Assembly (NCBI RefSeq): GCF_000499845.2
Contig: NC_023753.2
Span: forward strand, 9,253,791 to 9,317,790
Source of the DNA: Phaseolus vulgaris
Taxonomy: Eukaryota; Streptophyta; Magnoliopsida; Fabales; Fabaceae
DNA: 64,000 nucleotides
Direction of reading: 5' to 3'
In this document: positions 49,101 through 61,122 of the stretch, piece by piece
How the letters are laid out: each line of letters starts with the position of its first letter
Numbering within the stretch: position 1 is the stretch's first letter
The notes under the pieces: model-generated
What the model was told of the DNA's origin: nothing
Database searches by the model: none
What the model saw: only the letters and a program-made list of their open reading frames with translations
Translations under genes and position numbers: made by a program

Positions 49101-52100
49101 TCTAGACAAGGTTCATCTAAAGACAAATTAACAACTTCAAAAATTCCACAATATATGAATATATGATATGACAATAAATAAAAACATTCCTAATAATACA
49201 TATATAATCTAAATATTCATGCCACTCCTAATTTTTAAACTACAATAGAAACTTAACCATTAAGTTTCTGCCTTTCTAACTTATAAAAGAAATCGTGTCT
49301 GCCTTTATTGATGGTGTGTCGTGTCTTAGTTGTGTTGGAGCTGTGTGAGAGGTTTTAAATTTGACATTTCAGCAGAGTATATGATACATGTTTTACAAGT
49401 GTCATAAGCGTGTCAGCGTCCGATATGTGGTGGACACAAGGACAAACCATTGAAGATGCTTCTCCGAACTTCATAGTTAACTAGTGATTCTTGTAAAAGC
49501 AGAAGTTACTTATGTCTGCTCTTAATTAAAAAAAAGTGTAGTTTCCATCCATGATTTTGAAAACAGCTTCAGGACTAGATTATTTCAATAAGCTAAAAGT
49601 AACTTGTCAAAATAAGCTGTTTCCTGCTTCTTTTTTGGCTTCTGCTTTTCTAAAAGAAGTTTAAACGAACATCTTCAAAAAAATATAATGTGTTTTTTCT
49701 GTAAAAAAATTGTTTTTTTTTTCTTATAAAGGATCAAACAAACTCACACATTAGCTGTAGAAAAGCAGCAAGTTTCTGGTTTTTTATTTCATGTCTAGGA
49801 CTAAATATATGAATACCTATTAATGTTTTAAGATGTGCTTTGGACGTCTTTGATTTATGGTCTATCAACCAGGAGATGATTATGTAGATATGGAAGTCAA
49901 GATTAAATAACATTTAGAATATAAGTTTCAATTATATCTTATATCTCCTGCAAGATTTTGAGGGCGGGAGGGCATGTATATTTTATTTAAAAACAGATAA
50001 ATTGGACATTGAAGTTGGTTTATAATTTGTTAAAAAATAATAGATAATATTTAAAAAATGTGATGTTTTTTCTTTGTTTAATAAATTTCTTGTTGAAATT
50101 GATTCCATAGAAATCTCAGATCTGTATAAACAGTTTATGTGTGATTACTTTTTTTGTCTTTTTGCTTCCTGCTTTCACCGTTTTTCCTCATGTATCTAAG
50201 TGTGAGAAAGATTTACTAAATGACGTTCTTAAAATTGATTTAAGACCTGTTTACAGACTATTAATATAGTTTATGAATATCTCCAACTTTATATAGACAT
50301 ATCTAATTGTTTTTGTTTTTTTATTGTTTTAAGCCCTCTTTGGACTTTCTATCATTCCTAGAAGTGGTTTTGTTCATAATATTTTCTCTATCACCACCAC
50401 TTTTATCACAAGTATAAAATATAAGAAAGAAGATTTTGTTGACATGTTACCTATTTAACAGGATCCTGTGAGATGAAATTGTTAAACTCAACTTCACAGC
50501 TTGTAGAACCCCTAGAAAGTCGAAAATTTGCAAGATTTAACTTACATTACACAGAGATGGAAGAGAAGCCCCTTGGAGAAGAACAATGGGTTCCCAGATT
50601 TGCAGGCCATCAGAGCTTAGAAGAGAGAGAAAGTTCATTTTTGGCACGTGATCAGAAAATAAACTGTGGTTTTGTTAAAGGTCCTGAAGGGTCTCAAAGT
50701 ACTGGATTTGACTTGACAGAAGACGATACAAGTTACATCAGCAGGTGCCACATTGCTGTGATTTCATGCATATTTGGAAATTCTGATCGTTTGAGGATCC
50801 CAGCCACCAAAACGGTAATTGGTCTACTTTATCTTTTAGTTCAGTTTGTCGGTTGGAGATGCATTCGGGGGTTAAGAATCACTTATGAATTTTCTAGTAA
50901 AAATGTTACTCTATTCAAAGTTCAATTTAAGTATGGCAGTGCTCTATTCTCTGTGAGGCATCTATAATCTATTATATAAAATTAATAATCTTTTATTACC
51001 CAAGGATAATAGTTTAAGGTTACCAACTGATATAATCTTTTACTTTATTTTCACAAAATTGCATTTTTTTATTCGCATTGAATGTTTTGGTTTTGACACT
51101 GAGTTGTTGGAACTATTGGAAATTTGGGGATAGTCATCAACTTTTGATGTAATTGCCAGAGTATGTTTTATTTATTGATCCAAATCATTGTGGTTTCAGG
51201 TCACTCGATTGTCGAGGAAGAATGTCTGCTTTGTTATGTTTACTGATGAAATTACAATACGGACACTCTCTTCTGAAGGGCATGTGCCTGATAGAATGGG
51301 TTTCATTGGCTTTTGGAAGTTGGTGGTAGTGAAGAATCTACCATATGATGATATGCGAAGAGTGGGCAAAATACCTAAGTTGTTGCCACATCGACTTTTT
51401 CCTTTTGCAAGGTGAGACTGATATGAGAAAGCATAGGTGGTGTAATTTCGAAATTAACAGTAATGATGTTTTAAATTATGATGACTGCTATGTGGCATTA
51501 AACACCACAAAAGATGTGTTGATGATGTTTTCACTTTAAGATAAAATGGTAAAATTTTATTTAGCTGATTCTAACATTTGATTCTTTTATTATGCACACC
51601 AAATCGTTGTGTTGGAAATAGTGTATTGTAAAGGAGAAACTAAAGAGTGTGACCATAGGTTTTTATTACCAATAAAGGGCCTTATAACTGCACAAAGGTT
51701 ACTGCTTGATAAATCTTTGATGGGGTTGAATGTTGAAAGAGATTTGTGTGGAGTATTATATCAAATTTTAATTAATGATTTATTGGCTTGAACATACTTG
51801 GGATTAAGGCTTCATTATACTTGTGGATGCTACTGTGTGTTCCAATGTTTTATAAGTTGGAGGTGTTTCAGTAAAAAATCTAGACTGCCTTAGTATGTAA
51901 TACAACTAATGGCTTAAATTATAGTGATTCTTTTAATTCCCCAACCTTTCTAGCCTAAACCAACTTAGAAAATGAATCTTTGTGCATTTCCTTATTTTAG
52001 AATTTTGGGTTTTGGAACATTTAAGTCCTTATTGCAATGGGGATTAACAAAAATGTGAACTTATTTTGTATTTAGTTCTGTACATAGGTATCTGAAATCT

Positions 52101-52910
52101 TTGGAAAGGGTTCTTATTGATTTTCTTTGTTATTAGTTAATTATTTAGTTACTGTTTGTTTCATGTATAATTTTCTTTTCTTAGATTTTCAATTTTCATT
52201 TCAGGTATTCAATTTGGTTGGATAGCAAATTACGGCTGCAGCTTGATCCTTTACTTATCTTGGAGTACTTTTTGTGGCGAAAGGGTTATGAATTTGCAAT
52301 ATCCAATCACTATGATCGGCATTGTGTGTGGGAAGAAGTAGCACAGAACAAGAAATTGAACAAGTATAATCACACAGTTATAGATCAACAATTTTCATTT
52401 TACCGGGCCGATGGAATGGAAAGATTTGATGCATCGGATCCAAACAAGCTTCTTCCAAGCAGTATGTTCTTTTAAGTATTTATTTTCTGTCAATTCTCCG
52501 AAGCTGTTGATTAAATGAACTGAAGTGATTTACAAAATCTTGACAGATGTACCTGAAGGTTCTTTTATTATTAGAGCGCACACTCCAATGTCAAATTTAT
52601 TTTCTTGTCTTTGGTTCAATGAAGTTGATCGGTTCACTCCTCGTGATCAGCTGAGTTTTGCATATACATATCAGAAGCTGAGAAGGATGAATGCAGACAA
52701 ACCTTTTCATCTGAATATGTTCAAGGTGAGGCAATATAAGCTCAGCTACATGTAGAAAGATTATTGGTGGTGCTGTAACAGTAGATGGTGGTCGGCGATG
52801 AAAGTAGCATTAATGGTTTTTTGTTGTTCTTCTATGTCCAGGACTGTGAAAGGAGACACATAGCCAAGTTGTTCCGTCATAGATTGGATGAGAAGAAGAC
52901 ACATCATTAA
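46116..52910 (+). CDS. DUF616 (PF04765) Golgi-type membrane protein, TOD1/MUCI70 family
   Basis: Seven exons: 46116-46368, 46748-47521, 50462-50814, 51200-51411, 52205-52461, 52547-52725, 52842-52910. All junctions keep frame and give 698 aa. A basic N-terminus is followed by one membrane segment (about 57-79, VVAILVFLFLVLVVTVLVF), a type II layout. Residues 85-340 form an acidic, probably disordered stem (many D, E, K). The DUF616 domain follows: CHIAVISCIFGNSDRLR, RLSRKNVCFVMFTDE, DRMGFIGFWKLVVVKNLPY, SIWLDSKLRLQLDPLLILEY, SNHYDRHCVWEEVAQNKKLN, VPEGSFIIRAHTPMSNLFSC and a FKDCERRHIAKLFRHR end. Relatives were linked to pectin-mucilage synthesis (MUCI70) and to ceramidase activity (TOD1), so the reaction is unsettled. 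The ATG chosen is the first in frame; codons before it lack one. The 2.9-kb intron 2 carries a possible DNA element. Confidence 0.93.
48800..49445. mobile_element. possible non-autonomous DNA transposon in DUF616 intron 2
   Basis: The left side has GGGCATGACACGGACACCGG and GGCATGACACAGACC repeats. The right side has the opposing wording GTGTCATAAGCGTGTCAGCG and TCCGATATGTGGTGGACAC. The inverted similarity is partial, and no clean terminal repeat or target duplication was found. The interior is AT-rich with no coding sequence. The GACACGGACACC wording recalls dispersed plant elements, possibly MULE-derived; this is a tentative call. Confidence 0.35.
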
Positions 52911-54596
52911 AATACACCAGAATAATGCCAGTTTTTATCAACATTTTTATGATATGACATGATGTACTTGGCCAGTGTTTTCTGTATCTGTTGAAGTTGT
53001 GATTCCCTGCTGCTGAGCATCTGCTGCAGAGTGTGACAACAACATGATGATTCAGTGACTTGTGCTTCAGCACAGGTGTTTGCCATGAAAGTGAAGTGGT
53101 GTTTCTCAAAGTATGATCTACTACAGTGCTGCTGCTGTGTCACAACATAATTTTGTGGTTATGTTTTATCATATTACCTGTATCCGTCATTTGTGACATA
53201 ATTCATTTATGCCCTGGCAGACAACAAACAAAGCATCAAATGACTCACTCCCTCTCCATCACTTCCAGTATCTCATTTTTCTTTTCTAAATTGGGATTGT
53301 TTGTATGTATAAATTTTTGATAGGCCATTAACACTCACCTTAGAAATCTCACCCGTCATTCTTATTGATTTTATTATAATTAAACATTTCATTACTAAGC
53401 ACGGATGAGTTGTTAAATTAAATGTGTAACACTTTCTCTACTACTACATAGTTCAAATACCTCTCTGTCTCCCTTTCTTTTTTTGTTACTGGAAACATTT
53501 GCTTTTCTTATGAAAAAGATTATTTGTTCTGCTTAAATCTTGTACTTTCCAGAGAAACATTTTGGACCTTAGTTTTTGTTTCATTTGACATTGTTCTTTA
53601 TATAAAAGAAAAAATTAATATTTGGAACTTTGATTTGTTTATTATCTTTTCTTAATCTTTGTAATAGCTGATTGTTTTTAGGATGAGTCGGTTGAAAACT
53701 GTTTCATCAAATCAACTCAAGTTTTCACAAATTTCTGCAGATAAACAATGTATCATTTATCCATCTATACAACAGCTGTGAGTGTTTTCAATAGTACTGA
53801 CAAACTGATCATGTGACCTGCTATTTTTTATTGTTTCTGTAAACAGGTCAGTAGTATCCAAGGTTATCAGTCCAATAAATCCAATAAACCCGACTCGTAA
53901 ACTCGACTCGTAAACTCGACTCGTAGACTCGTAAAAGCCTATTTCACACAAAAAAAAATTTAACAAAGACAAAAAATTCATCATACAATTTCATGAAGCA
54001 TCAGTTTCATGCTTCCATTCAATATCTATTATATCGGTTGTTTACCATCGTTTTTTGGGTTAATGTTCAATGAATCAAAAGACAACTAATTAGAATGCTT
54101 TTGAACCTACAAAAGACTATCTTTCGTGATTACCAAAACATGAGGAATATGAAAATCTTCAAAAAATAAGTACAACTTTTGTATTTGTTGCATCATAATT
54201 AAAACATAAAAAGTATTTTCATTTAAATATGTATTTACTTGTAAATTTGAGGTTTTTTAGTTTCCTACGTTTAAATTCATATCTATGGTTTTTATAAATT
54301 AAAAAATTTGTGTCAAGATCACACTCCATATTAAAAGGATGGTTATAAAAGTATGACTGTAATAATTTATTTGAAATAAGTTATACAACCAACAAATAAA
54401 TAGTACTACTGTCTTCAACAACAACAAAAACATAAATAACACTGTCCTCGTGAAGAAAAGTTGCCAATCAGCTGAAATTCAACCATATTTTTGAAAAGTA
54501 GAGCTGAAGTGATGTAACATCTTATTGGTAGTTTTATTAGCTTCAAAGAAGGTAGTTTTTGAACTACCTAGCTCTGTTCATTAATGGAAAGCAAAT
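52911..54596. other. convergent intergenic region between the DUF616 gene and the O-methyltransferase gene
   Basis: Holds the 3' ends of both genes. About 400 bp after the DUF616 stop are probably its 3'UTR or flank. No additional gene is supported. Confidence 0.5.
53890..53933. repeat. 13-bp tandem repeat
   Basis: GACTCGTAAACTC recurs about three times in a row, ending with a shortened copy. It lies in the gap between two convergent genes. Confidence 0.8.
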
Positions 54597-56359
54597 TTAT
54601 TTGTGAAATTCCATGGTTCCTAAGGCAGAAAACGCACGACAGACAACTTGAAATCTTGAGAATCCAGAAAGCTTGCACAATTTCTCGTACTCCTCTTCAC
54701 TTCTTTCCTTCCCACCACTTGTCATATACATGAGGCTGTCGAAGTTGGAAAGAAGCTTTGATACATTCGACTCTGAAGCTTCTTCTGGTGCTACAAATTC
54801 TATCACAATCACCTTTCCATTCTGTGGCAGTGCATTGTGACAGTTCCTCAAAATGCTTAAGCAGTTTTCATCTGACCAATTGTGCAACATAGCCTACATA
54901 GAGTCAAATAAATAAAAATTGAGTTGAATAGAATCATCGTTGGATAGATCAACCATTCTCAAACATAAAATTTTAGTGTCAATAAAAAGTGTTTTCTAAC
55001 CTTTAGAATCATGGCATCACCCTTTGGTACACAATGGTACATATCTCCTCCAACATGCTGTATCCCTTAATTCATGCAATTTTAGACAATGTCCAAGTCA
55101 ACTTCTGGTAAAAATTAAAATTAAAACTAGCATGCATCATCGAACACATGACTTGTGCTAATGGCATATATACCTGGGTAAGATGGCGCTTTTTCGACGA
55201 CTTGGGGCAAATCAAAGTTAATACCCTTAATTGTAGAGTACTTGGAGATTATCATGTGGAGAGTTTGCCCTGTACAACCTCCCACATCAACCAGATTTGA
55301 CACTCCTTCAAATCCTTTATACTCTTCAAGAATCTTATTCATTTCTATGTTGCAAAGATTAGCCATTGAATCGTTGAAAATGTAACTCAGTTGCGGATCT
55401 CTTTCAGTGCATTGGTAGAAAGACATTCCATGAACCTTCTTGCATAGGTCGTCCTCAGAATCAGTTATTACATCCTTAAAATTCGGCCTAAAGTCACAGC
55501 ACCACGACAAGGTAAATAAATTATTCCTTAAAAGGCAATGTATATAAGCACAGAGATTTTCACCAAACATTATGTTGGAGATCCCACGTCGACTAGAGAT
55601 TAAAGTTTTTCATTGTATATAAGTAGAGACAAACCTCAACCTCATGAGCCGGTTTTATAGGGTTGAGTTGGATTTAAAGTTTACTTCGTAATATGGTATT
55701 AGAGTTGATTTTATGGGTTGAGTTAGGTTTAAGTCCATTTCGTAATATGGTATCAGAGTCATCTCGAGTTTATCCTAACAAGTGTTTGTTGGGCTTATCA
55801 GGTCACCCGCTATCGGACCGGTGGGTGCAAACTTCACCTCATGAGCCGATTTTATAGGATTCAGTTAGGCTTAAAGTCCACTACGTAATACATTACCATT
55901 TAGATTATTGTATAAAGCAAATAAAACAACATACCAAAGTTTTAGCACTGTAGGATGTTGGCAAAGTGTTGTGAAGGAACCCAAAGAACCCCTAGTTTCA
56001 TCATTGACAAAGTATTTTCCAACAGATGAGAGTCCATAGGTTCTCTCAATGCTACCATCTTCATTGGTGTGGGTGGAACAAGTGAGCAGAGAATAGTTAG
56101 CAAGCAAACGCAGCATGCGCTTGAGCCTATCTAGGTGTTGGGTTGGTAACTTAGATGCAATATCAGAGGCTGACATGGGTGCATTTGGTGGTGTTGCCTT
56201 TGCTACGATCTCAAACAAGTTAAGCTCAATAGCAGCATTGAGCATTGAAGGAAACACCTGACTAGTGCAAAGTAACAAAGCATAAATGACAGCCTCATCC
56301 TCTCCTTCTTTGGGAGAGGTTGTCACAACTACATCACCACTTGCACTGTAGGAACTCAT
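54597..56359 (-). CDS. S-adenosylmethionine-dependent O-methyltransferase, chalcone/isoliquiritigenin 2'-OMT-like
   Basis: Four exons on the minus strand: 56359-55935, 55487-55174, 55065-55001, 54893-54597, giving 366 aa with all junctions in frame. The N-terminal dimerisation domain reads LNAAIELNLFEIVAKATPP, ASDIASKLPTQHLDRLKRML and YGLSSVGKYFV. The methyltransferase domain has FEGVSNLVDVGG, KGINFDLPQVVEKAPSYPG, HVGGDMYHCVPKGDAMILK, AMLHNWSDENCLSILRNCH with the catalytic His at 272, and a FQVVCRAFSALGTMEF end. In legumes such enzymes methylate chalcones or other phenolics in the cytosol; the substrate here is inferred from similarity only. SAM motif I is VDVGGCTG, with Cys213 where Gly is usual. 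The first true ATG (MSSYSASG) is used; the frame upstream lacks one. Intron 1 holds an LTR-type insert. Confidence 0.92.
55573..55891 (+). repeat. LTR-type repeat in intron 1 of the O-methyltransferase, copy 4
   Basis: It starts TGTTGGAGATCCCACGTCG, then ACTAGAGATT and TATATAAGTAGAGACAAACC. The block from the Leu-tRNA-like CATGAGCCGGTTTTATAGGG wording to a GTAATATGGTATCAGAG end then appears about three times in diverged form. ATGGTATCAGAG resembles the initiator-Met tRNA primer-binding site of copia elements. It takes up about 320 of the 447 bp of the intron, on the strand opposite to the gene. Confidence 0.75.
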
Positions 56360-56437
56360 ATTTGCTTGTCCCTTCTCACTACTAAATCTGTTCAACTTGT
56401 TTTCTTCTGTGCGTATTCCCTATCCCAGTGCATGTGG

Positions 56438-56445
56438 TTTTTATA
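56438..56445 (-). promoter_or_regulatory. TATA box of the O-methyltransferase gene
   Basis: The minus strand reads GGCTATAAAAACCACATG. It lies about 80 bases upstream of the ATG at 56359, which predicts a start near 56410 and a leader of about 50 bases. This supports the ATG chosen. Confidence 0.65.
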
Positions 56446-58737
56446 GCCAAATCTGCATTCTGGTTACTCCACAATATAAAAACTTAACTATGTTGTTACA
56501 TTAAAATGCAAATTAGTTTGGAGTCACATATTAGGAATAACAAATATGTGTTTTGTTCTTATTCAAGAAGTGGTGATGCATCTGCAATGTAAGTAAAATG
56601 AATAAAATACATCATCTTCCTATGAGTATTGAAGTAATTATAGACTCATGCGTTTAAGTAGTAGATGTTGTGGTTTTATCCTTAAAAAACATCGGATAAA
56701 CTCTCTTTTAACCTCAACTCTAATAAAGTAGAACTATTTGATCTGATTAAGTTTTTGTACTTGTTCTACAAAACTTGAAATTGATGTTTTTGTACACACA
56801 TGCTTTGGAGTTGATGTACACACATGTTTATGCTTCCACTTTTTTTTAATAAGTTTTGTTGTCCTGATAAAAGATGGAAGGATTGTGGATGAGAATAAGG
56901 TTTTTGCTTTCAGACAATAAAGATATTTATAATATCTTATAGAATTATTTATTGAATTGGAAAAATTCATGGGTATGCGTAACTTCTGTATCTATGCCTT
57001 AGTGTGGGTTTGTCCTTTTTTCTTTTATTATTTTTGGCCTTTTCACTTTCTGAATTCTGGTTCTGATTAATCTGCATTTAATCTCGTTTTTTATGTGTTT
57101 TTGGTTTAGTATTAATTATGGAAAACGTAAAACACAAGCTTTTTTTGTGATTCTTGCATTCTATTTCTGTTTGATTATTGTTATTAATTATTATGCCAAA
57201 GAAAAGAAAAAATATACAAAAATCAAGCAAATGATTATAAAAGTATACAATTTTATAAATCAAGATGATATATGTGCATAAGAAATCTTTGTATTTATAA
57301 TAGTATCTAAAATTATACATTTACTAATATATATTAAAATAATTACAAAAATATAATAAAATTTCTTGTTATAATAATGTAAAATTATTAATTTAACATC
57401 CGTCTAAGTATGGATTATTGTACTAGTAATTATAAAATAAAAAGGGGAAAATTACAGTATTCTCAGTTTGTAAAAGATTTTTGGAATTTAAATAATTTGA
57501 AGGGTAATTTAACTGTGATAAGTGGATTATCACGTAGGAATCAAATACGTTCTTAGTAAAATTTTCAGTTTCAGTAAAACAACAACAAAATATTCTATCC
57601 TCTTGTCACAACTATAATTATCTTTTATATCCTTTAGTTATGTCATGTAGAAAGTGTCATGAGAAATATTAATAACGTCTTAATTAATTAATATGAAAAA
57701 ATAGTTATATTAATACCATGACACGTAACTTTGTATTAAAATAAGAAAATTACTGACAACAAGTGAAACTCACTTAAATTACATTAAAAATGAAAAAAAG
57801 AAGTGAAATATTTTTCTTGATTTAGGTGTAAAAGACTTTATCTGTCTATTATAAAGGAAAATAGTTATTATAAGCTTTTTTTATACAAAAAGTATAAACA
57901 TGTAATAAATTAATATGTTATCCACATTTTCGAATAGAAGCGGCACAGTTAACTAATATAACTAATATGTTATTTGACACTTTAATAATAAAAAAATTAT
58001 TTTTTAAAATAAATATTATATTATAATAAATAATATTTAAAAAAAAAATAGATGAAATTAGTGTTAAGGTATCAAGACAAAAGCTACAGCAGATTGTAAG
58101 CAAAAAAAAGTTAAAAAAATAATACGATTTATCATTCTACTTGTCTTGTTTTTCCAACCTTCTAAATACAATTTGTCATTCTAATTAGTACTTTTAAACC
58201 TATGATAAGTTATAATAATAAGGGTGTTGAAACATTGATATCGTCCACATAAAAAAAAATCTACTTAATATTCTAGTAATTAATATTGATTTAGTTGATG
58301 TCAGTTATGTTCATTGTGTACAAAGATTGAATTCTACACTACTTTATGCAATTTTATAAATTGGAATTTTAGATGCTAACAAATTTATTCTGTAATAATT
58401 CTGCATCCAAGATAAAATATAATGCAAGTCATTTTATAAAAGTAAGAATTAGTTAAAGGTTTTTGAAATTTCGAAGACTTACTGCACATTTGGATTGTGT
58501 GAATTGTGATGTATGGATCAATTTGAATGGAGAATTTTTTTTGAAAATCTATTAAATGGAAAAACATGTAGACGTAGTTTATTTGAAACACTTGTATAAC
58601 ATCATTTTAATCATTTCAATAAAATTGTATTGGTTTGATCCATTAAGAAGAGGTGCAAAAATGAATTCTAAAAATGATATTGTGAATATTTGAATGGAAA
58701 TAACACTTGTCATTTTATCAATTTATCATTGCACATG
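56446..58737. other. very AT-rich intergenic DNA, no gene seen
   Basis: Upstream flank of the O-methyltransferase. Open frames on both strands are A/T-driven (Lys, Ile, Phe, Tyr, Asn-rich) and show no family match. Confidence 0.5.
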
Positions 58738-59073
58738 TGGCAAGTGTATTATGTACCATACCAACATTAAACGATAAAAATGTGGTTGATATGTTGCAAT
58801 CAAGACAAAGTCCTCAGGTTACATAGAAGAAGATGGTGAACAAATGGAAGTGTCATATAAAGTAGATGAAATGTCACATGTCGATGAAGTGATTAAAGTT
58901 GAAGAAGTTTTTGGATTGATTTAGAGACTAATCTTGAACAAGTGGACATCACCAACGTGTAAATATTTTAAGATAAAATGAATGAAGAAACAAATAAATG
59001 GAAAGAACATAATGAAAAGAGAGAAAGTGAAGATGACTCTGGAGATGACTATGACATCTCTAGCTCGGAATAA
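58738..59073 (+). pseudogene. CACTA (En/Spm) transposase C-terminal relic, DUF4216-like
   Basis: It begins WQVYYVPY. After a frame change comes VAIKTKSSGYIEEDGEQ, EVSYKVDEMSHVDEVIKVEE, then ETNLEQVDITNV and an acidic tail ending SEDDSGDDYDISSSE and a stop at 59071-59073. The QVYYVPYP...VxIKTKPxG...VDEMSxVxE pattern is what I recall from the DUF4216 region of CACTA transposon proteins. Two or more frame breaks and internal stops make it dead. CACTA-type MITEs lie 460 bp and 1.7 kb further on. Confidence 0.6.
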
Positions 59074-59529
59074 TTTAGGCATTTTGAGTTTTGTGTTAAT
59101 ATATTGTAATGAACTTGTATAATTAATAATATTAAATGTTATTATTATATATAATTATCCCTTTTTATTGTTGTTTGCTTACCTTGGAATATAAATGCTA
59201 ACATTTATTTTGTATATAGAGATGTCATTAGGAAGTTTTTTACCTCTCTTGCCTTATCACCTCATGCCAACAAAGGGAAGGGAGAAACATTACATGAAAA
59301 AATTATTATCACGGAAAAACAACTTACACTCACTATCTGCTTAACTCACTACACATTCTTCATCTTCATTTCTTACCCGTTTAGCAATTGATGTTGGCGA
59401 CCAACCTTTGCTATTGGATCCACCCCATCCTCTTTCCCACTTGTTGCTTCTAATCGATCATACACTACTCCTAATCTTGCAACCTCGCCTCTCCATATCC
59501 CAGTCACACACTTAGCTTCAATAGTCAAT

Positions 59530-59979
59530 CACTACTACAAGAAAATTATTAAATAAAAACTAATTTTAGAGACCAAAATAATTAGTTACTATTTTGCTAA
59601 ATTAGAGACCATTTTATAAATTAAAAAAATTATTGGTATCTAAAGTAGTTTCTATTATTAATAAAAGTTTATAACATAGTTTCTAAATTGGTATCTAACT
59701 CTTAGCTACCGAGGTTTTAACTACTTACTATACTTTATGTTCTAAATTAGTCTCTATTACTCTTTTAGACACCAATTTATAATCTAAAATATTAGTAACT
59801 AAAACCTAGGTAACTAATTTAGATATCAATTTATAAATTATTTTATAAATTTTTATTAATTATAGAAACTACTTTAGATATCAATAATTTTAGTCTCTAA
59901 ATTATTATTTATTTTATTTTTATTTTTTAATATAATAACTAATTATTATATTTTTTAAATTTAATTGTTATTTAGTAGA
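59530..59979. mobile_element. CACTA-type MITE, copy 3 (right end eroded)
   Basis: Starts CACTACTACAAGAAAATTATTA and has the same inner modules as the other copies (AAAACTAATTTTAGAGACC, TTGGTATCTAAC, GTAACTAATTTAGATATC). The right end is eroded to TTATTTAGTAG. An extra inner segment near 59690-59760 makes it longer, about 450 bp. Confidence 0.75.
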
Positions 59980-60746
59980 GTCACATGCAACATTTGGATC
60001 ACATGTCACACTCAAAAGAGGAGGTCCTCCTCGGTTGGTGAACGTACTATTATTCAACTTGTTGGAGAAATATAAGAAATTAATAAACTTAAATATGTAT
60101 AATTTACTATTAATTAAAACATTTTATTATCTAATAAAATAATATGAATATGTTTTGGTATATCCGTAAAAAAAATACATCGAAAGTCATCGCATCTACC
60201 ATTAAATAACAATTTAGTGAATCACGTCTGACATGGAAAAATCCCAATTGTGATCAAGATATTTTTTTTCAACATTTTAACTAATCATGATTTTTCTTTT
60301 GATTTTATTATTGATATGTTTATGGTTTCTTTTCTTCCCCAATATGTTGTTAATTCTGCAACCAAAAGTTTTGGTTCAAAGTGAAATTCTTATTGTTAGT
60401 GAAATTGTGACCTTGTTGTTGCATATATATTGTGTTGGTGTAATTATGTTGTTCTAGTTGCTTTTCTTTATGACATTGATTGTATTAAATGAAATGTAAA
60501 ATTATTTGTGGTCTTCACCCAATAGTTTATGAGAGTCTGTGTAATGCAATGGTCATGATGAGTCTTCATTTTATAAAAGATATTTTGTTATATTGTTGTC
60601 TTTTATCATTGCAACCAATCAATTCTACTAAAGATGCCTTCATTTTCTAAGAAAATTGATTTCTTTTCACCAAAGTTTCTTTAATTTAAAATCTCTCAAT
60701 CATAGAAAACTAGGACATTTAATATACATTATAACGTAATTACTAG

Positions 60747-61122
60747 CACTACAAAAAATTATGAAATAAAAATTAATTTAAAAATAAATAAAAATTAGTT
60801 ATTATAGTGACTAAATTAGAGACCATTTTGAAAACTAAAAAGAAATTGTTTTTAAATTAATTTGTATTATTATTAAATAGTTTCTAAATTGGTATCTAAT
60901 TAGCTATCAAGGTTTTAATTACCAATTATTTAGATTCTAAATTTGGTAGCAAAAATCTTGGTTGCTAATTAGATACCAATTTAGAAACCATTTAACAATA
61001 ATAAAAACTAATTTAGAAACCAATTTTTTTTAGTGTCTAAAATGCTTTCTAATTTAATCACTATAACAATTAATTCTTTTTATATTTAAAATTGGTTTGT
61101 ATTTCATGATTTTCTTGTAATG
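60747..61122. mobile_element. CACTA-type MITE, copy 4, with TAG target duplication
   Basis: Starts CACTACAAAAAATTATGAAAT and ends ATTTCATGATTTTCTTGTAATG, matching inverted ends. The 376-bp unit is flanked by TAG on both sides (60744-60746 and 61123-61125), the 3-bp duplication expected for CACTA elements. The core GGTAGC...TTGCTAATTAGATACCAAT is arranged as an inverted repeat. Confidence 0.88.

Noticed and set aside
56360..56395. Upstream extension of the O-methyltransferase by twelve residues
   Set aside because: The first codon is TTG, not ATG, and the position is too close to the predicted transcription start.
57093..57281. Overlapping open frames on both strands near 57.1-57.3 kb
   Set aside because: Very AT-rich, low-complexity Lys/Ile/Phe/Tyr/Asn composition with no conserved motif.
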